A stretch of 9,028 nucleotides of DNA, from NCBI GenBank assembly GCA_021772845.1, contig JAJFLF010000319.1:1-9028 (forward strand). Direction: 5' to 3'. The notes under the pieces were generated by a model. That model was not told where the DNA came from, ran no database searches, and worked only from the letters and a program-made list of their open reading frames with translations. The DNA comes from Mariprofundus sp. Its GTDB lineage: Bacteria > Pseudomonadota > Zetaproteobacteria > Mariprofundales > Mariprofundaceae. Made by a program: the position numbers and the translations under genes. Positions 8,013 to 9,028 of this stretch are shown here, in pieces (the first letter of the stretch is position 1; every line of letters starts with the position of its first letter).

Positions 8013-8018
8013 AAGATA
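8013..8018 (-). promoter_or_regulatory. Candidate -10 of the LuxR-type gene, palindrome at -42.5
   Basis: TATCTT on the minus strand (8018 to 8013) matches TATAAT at 4 of 6 positions. A start site near 8006 would leave about 13 nt before the ATG and put the centre of the 28-bp palindrome (8048.5) at about -42.5, overlapping the -35, where no TTGACA-like hexamer is seen. A weak -35 covered by an activator site is typical of LuxR-type class II promoters. This is inference from spacing alone; with this site a LuxR-type protein could activate or repress its own gene. Confidence 0.35.
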
Positions 8019-8034
8019 CAACACACGAACAACT

Positions 8035-8062
8035 ATTTCTTCATCAATATTGATGAAGAAAT
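8035..8062. promoter_or_regulatory. 28-bp perfect palindrome, operator 1
   Basis: Bases 8035-8062 are perfectly self-complementary around 8048.5. The core TCATCAATATTGATGA (8041-8056) recurs exactly at 8144-8159. Slightly offset outer arms, AACTATTT (8031-8038) and AAATAGTT (8065-8072), are also perfect inverted copies, so the whole 8031-8072 block is rich in dyads. It lies 43-70 bp upstream of the LuxR-type start codon. A dimeric regulator such as the LuxR-type protein is the likely ligand. No T tract follows and no gene ends here, so a terminator role is not supported. Confidence 0.75.
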
Positions 8063-8110
8063 GAAAATAGTTTGAAATATTTCAGCAATTATTTCACCAA
8101 AACCTCACAT

Positions 8111-8128
8111 TTCATCGAAACTTATGAA
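8111..8128. promoter_or_regulatory. Weaker dyad, operator 3
   Basis: TTCATC-N6-TATGAA (8111-8128) has the same half-site spacing as the two strong palindromes, with one changed base in the right half (T instead of G) and a different centre. Its midpoint (8119.5) is 71 bp from operator 1 and 32 bp from operator 2, roughly whole helical turns in both cases. It may be an auxiliary site for cooperative binding. Confidence 0.4.
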
Positions 8129-8142
8129 AATAAATGCGTTTT

Positions 8143-8160
8143 ATCATCAATATTGATGAT
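8143..8160. promoter_or_regulatory. 18-bp perfect palindrome, operator 2
   Basis: ATCATCAATATTGATGAT (8143-8160) is perfectly palindromic and shares a 16-bp core with operator 1; the two centres are 103 bp apart. It lies about 240 bp upstream of the cqsA start and directly upstream of a candidate promoter. Two exact copies of a 16-bp core in one intergenic region are far beyond chance and mark a specific binding site. Confidence 0.7.
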
Positions 8161-8178
8161 GAATTGGATTTTATTTGC

Positions 8179-8187
8179 TGTCAAAAT
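8179..8187 (+). promoter_or_regulatory. Candidate extended -10 for cqsA
   Basis: TG-T-CAAAAT (8179-8187) is an extended -10 (TGn) followed by a hexamer matching TATAAT at 4 of 6 positions. A start near 8194 would place operator 2 (centre 8151.5) at about -42.5, the mirror image of the arrangement at the LuxR-type promoter. It would give cqsA a leader of about 200 nt. The call is weak on sequence alone, and other AT-rich hexamers further downstream (such as TATTAA at 8255-8260) are possible. Confidence 0.3.
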
Positions 8188-8216
8188 ATGCAGTTCGGAT
8201 ATCGCTGACAATACTT

Positions 8217-8225
8217 TTCATCAAT
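8217..8225 (+). promoter_or_regulatory. Single half site TTCATCAAT
   Basis: TTCATCAAT (8217-8225) equals the left arm of operator 1. The right arm is not conserved: 8229-8234 reads TATTCG instead of GATGAA. The implied centre, 8225.5, is 74 bp beyond operator 2. It could be a low-affinity site, or chance in AT-rich DNA. Confidence 0.25.
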
Positions 8226-8308
8226 GAATATTCGGACGAAATGTAATGCCTTGATATTAATAGTCACAAAAAAACCTCGAACAGCAATAACACTCCTACC
8301 AGCAATCC

Positions 8309-8325
8309 AGAGATATTCGATCTCT
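8309..8325 (+). other. Small hairpin in the cqsA leader
   Basis: AGAGAT (8309-8314) and ATCTCT (8320-8325) are a perfect 6-bp inverted pair around ATTCG. It lies about 70 nt upstream of cqsA and would be in the leader RNA if transcription starts near 8194. Confidence 0.4.
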
Positions 8326-8349
8326 CATTCTCAGGTGCCCTAACAGGCG

Positions 8350-8379
8350 AACCGGCAAGGCCAATAGCAGGCCACGGTT
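8350..8379 (+). other. GC-rich hairpin just before the cqsA ribosome binding site
   Basis: AACCG (8350-8354) pairs with CGGTT (8375-8379), and GGCC (8359-8362) pairs with GGCC (8370-8373), separated by a small asymmetric internal loop and capped by a 7-nt loop. The stem ends 4 nt before the Shine-Dalgarno sequence. The overlapping GCC/GGC runs upstream (8337-8348) allow alternative pairings, so a switchable leader is possible. I could not match it to a known riboswitch class. Confidence 0.4.
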
Positions 8380-8383
8380 ATTC

Positions 8384-8390
8384 AAGGAGA
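8384..8390 (+). promoter_or_regulatory. Ribosome binding site of cqsA
   Basis: AAGGAGA ends 5 nt before the ATG at 8396, a strong and well-spaced Shine-Dalgarno site that fixes the start. It contains GGA next to a hairpin, so RNA-binding regulation (for example by a CsrA-like protein) is conceivable but not shown. Confidence 0.75.
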
Positions 8391-8395
8391 TCGAT

Positions 8396-9028
8396 ATGCA
8401 ACTACAAAGAAAACAAGAGCACACTGAAGAGCTTTTTTACCCTGAATTTATGACCAAACGGGTAAATCACTACTACAAGCAACGTGTAGAAAAAGATTGG
8501 AACGGCGAGCATATTCTGCACGGCAGAACACCGGATAAAGATTCTGTCGTATTAATGAGCAATGACTACCTTTCACTGGCCAGTCATCCGCAAATCATCA
8601 AAGCCCAAACCGACAGTCTACTCAACAATGGTAATGGCATGATGATGTCCAGCGTCTTTCTTGATGATGGCTGCCCACAAAAAGCATTTGAAAATGAAAT
8701 GGCCGATTTTATGCAGTCGGAATCGACTATCATCACTCAATCGGGCTGGTGCGCCAATATCGGTCTGATTCAATCCATAGCCGATGCTTCGACTCCCGTC
8801 TATATTGATATGTTTGCCCATATGTCATTGTGGGAAGGCATACGCAGCGCTGGAGCAACACCCAAAGCATTTCGTCATAATGATCCCAGCTCGCTGGAAA
8901 AAATGATTCAAAAATCTGGCCCCGGAGTCATCCTAGTGGATTCCATATATTCCACCAGCGGCGCCGTCTGCCCATTGGCAGAGATCGCTGATATTGCCGG
9001 CCGATATGGTTGTATATTCATTGTGGAT
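8396..9028 (+). CDS. cqsA: CqsA-type autoinducer synthase, N-terminal 211 residues (cut by window edge)
   Basis: The product is a PLP-dependent alpha-oxoamine synthase of the CqsA/LqsA group. In Vibrio this enzyme joins an acyl-CoA with S-adenosylmethionine to make the precursor of the CAI-1 signal, in the cytoplasm. Recognisable blocks are MSNDYLSLASHP (54-65), ITQSGWCANIGLIQ (113-126), VYIDMFAHMSLWEG (135-148) and GPGVILVDSIYSTSGAV (175-191). From memory of Vibrio cholerae CqsA these are near-identical, notably FAHMSLWEG and VDSIYST, which separate it from KBL and 8-amino-7-oxononanoate synthase. The fragment ends at Asp211, the expected PLP-contacting Asp before the E-S/A-H motif; the catalytic Lys lies outside. 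The N-terminus seems about ten residues longer than in Vibrio. The start is fixed by AAGGAGA. It is divergent from a LuxR-type regulator; no cqsS-like sensor kinase is in view. Tail length of the signal cannot be predicted. Confidence 0.88.
   Translation, partial: MQLQRKQEHTEELFYPEFMTKRVNHYYKQRVEKDWNGEHILHGRTPDKDSVVLMSNDYLSLASHPQIIKAQTDSLLNNGNGMMMSSVFLDDGCPQKAFENEMADFMQSESTIITQSGWCANIGLIQSIADASTPVYIDMFAHMSLWEGIRSAGATPKAFRHNDPSSLEKMIQKSGPGVILVDSIYSTSGAVCPLAEIADIAGRYGCIFIVD

Noticed and set aside
8041..8056. Palindrome as a Vibrio HapR/LuxR master-regulator site or an AHL lux box
   Set aside because: The half site ATTGATGA is oriented opposite to the TTGATAA...TTATCAA arrangement of HapR sites and lacks the CTG...CAG ends of lux boxes.
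8035..8160. Palindromes as a CRISPR array or transposon end repeats
   Set aside because: Two copies of a 16-bp dyad with unequal flanks, no regular spacers, no transposase nearby; an operator pair explains them better.
8330..8380. cqsA leader as a cyclic-di-GMP (GEMM) riboswitch
   Set aside because: Some GGC/ACC/GCC elements are reminiscent, but the conserved core GACGCAAAGCC is absent.
8618..8821. Minus-strand 67-codon frame opposite cqsA
   Set aside because: It is antisense to a well-conserved part of cqsA (SGW and FAHMSLWEG blocks); no independent signals.

Overview
The window comes from a Gram-negative, most likely proteobacterial chromosome. The evidence is an AddA/AddB pair in which AddB is the form common in beta-, gamma- and zeta-type proteobacteria, a CqsA-type autoinducer synthase of the kind known from vibrios and (as LqsA) legionellae, a LuxR-type regulator, and a Sec signal peptide at the left edge. 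Base composition looks moderate (roughly half G+C by eye, not computed). I cannot assign a genus. No mobile element, CRISPR array, rRNA or tRNA was recognised.

Layout, left to right. (1) 1-268, minus: the first 89 codons of a secreted DUF3616-like protein that runs off the left edge. (2) 269-627: an AT-rich gene-free stretch with a likely promoter for gene 1 and a cluster of DnaA-box-like 9-mers, one of them a perfect consensus copy, partly arranged as an inverted repeat. (3) 628-6676, minus: addB followed by addA, overlapping by 11 nt, encoding the two subunits of an AddAB-type double-strand-break helicase-nuclease. (4) 6677-6828: a short gap holding a possible 32-47-codon cysteine-rich small ORF whose stop codon overlaps the addB start (TAATG). 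(5) 6829-7992, minus: a 387-residue LuxR-type regulator with GAF-like and PAS-like N-terminal regions and a C-terminal HTH. (6) 7993-8395: a 403-bp divergent intergenic region with two near-identical palindromes, a third weaker one, a half site, two candidate promoters and a structured leader. (7) 8396-9028, plus: the first 211 codons of a CqsA homologue, cut by the right edge just at the PLP-binding Asp.

How it fits together. AddB and AddA are read as one translationally coupled unit for recombinational repair. The right third looks like a quorum-sensing locus: a synthase for an alpha-hydroxyketone or aminoketone signal, and a divergent LuxR-type regulator, sharing a control region with repeated dyads of the form WTCATC-N6-KATGAW. 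The two best dyads each sit about 42 bp upstream of a plausible start site, one for each gene. That is the classical position for a LuxR-type activator overlapping the -35 region. CqsA systems described so far use membrane histidine kinases (CqsS, LqsS). A one-component or orphan LuxR regulator paired with cqsA through shared operators would be an unusual arrangement and is the most interesting part of the window. The luxR gene, the small ORF and addB-addA all point the same way, so read-through from the quorum-sensing regulator into repair genes is possible but not shown.
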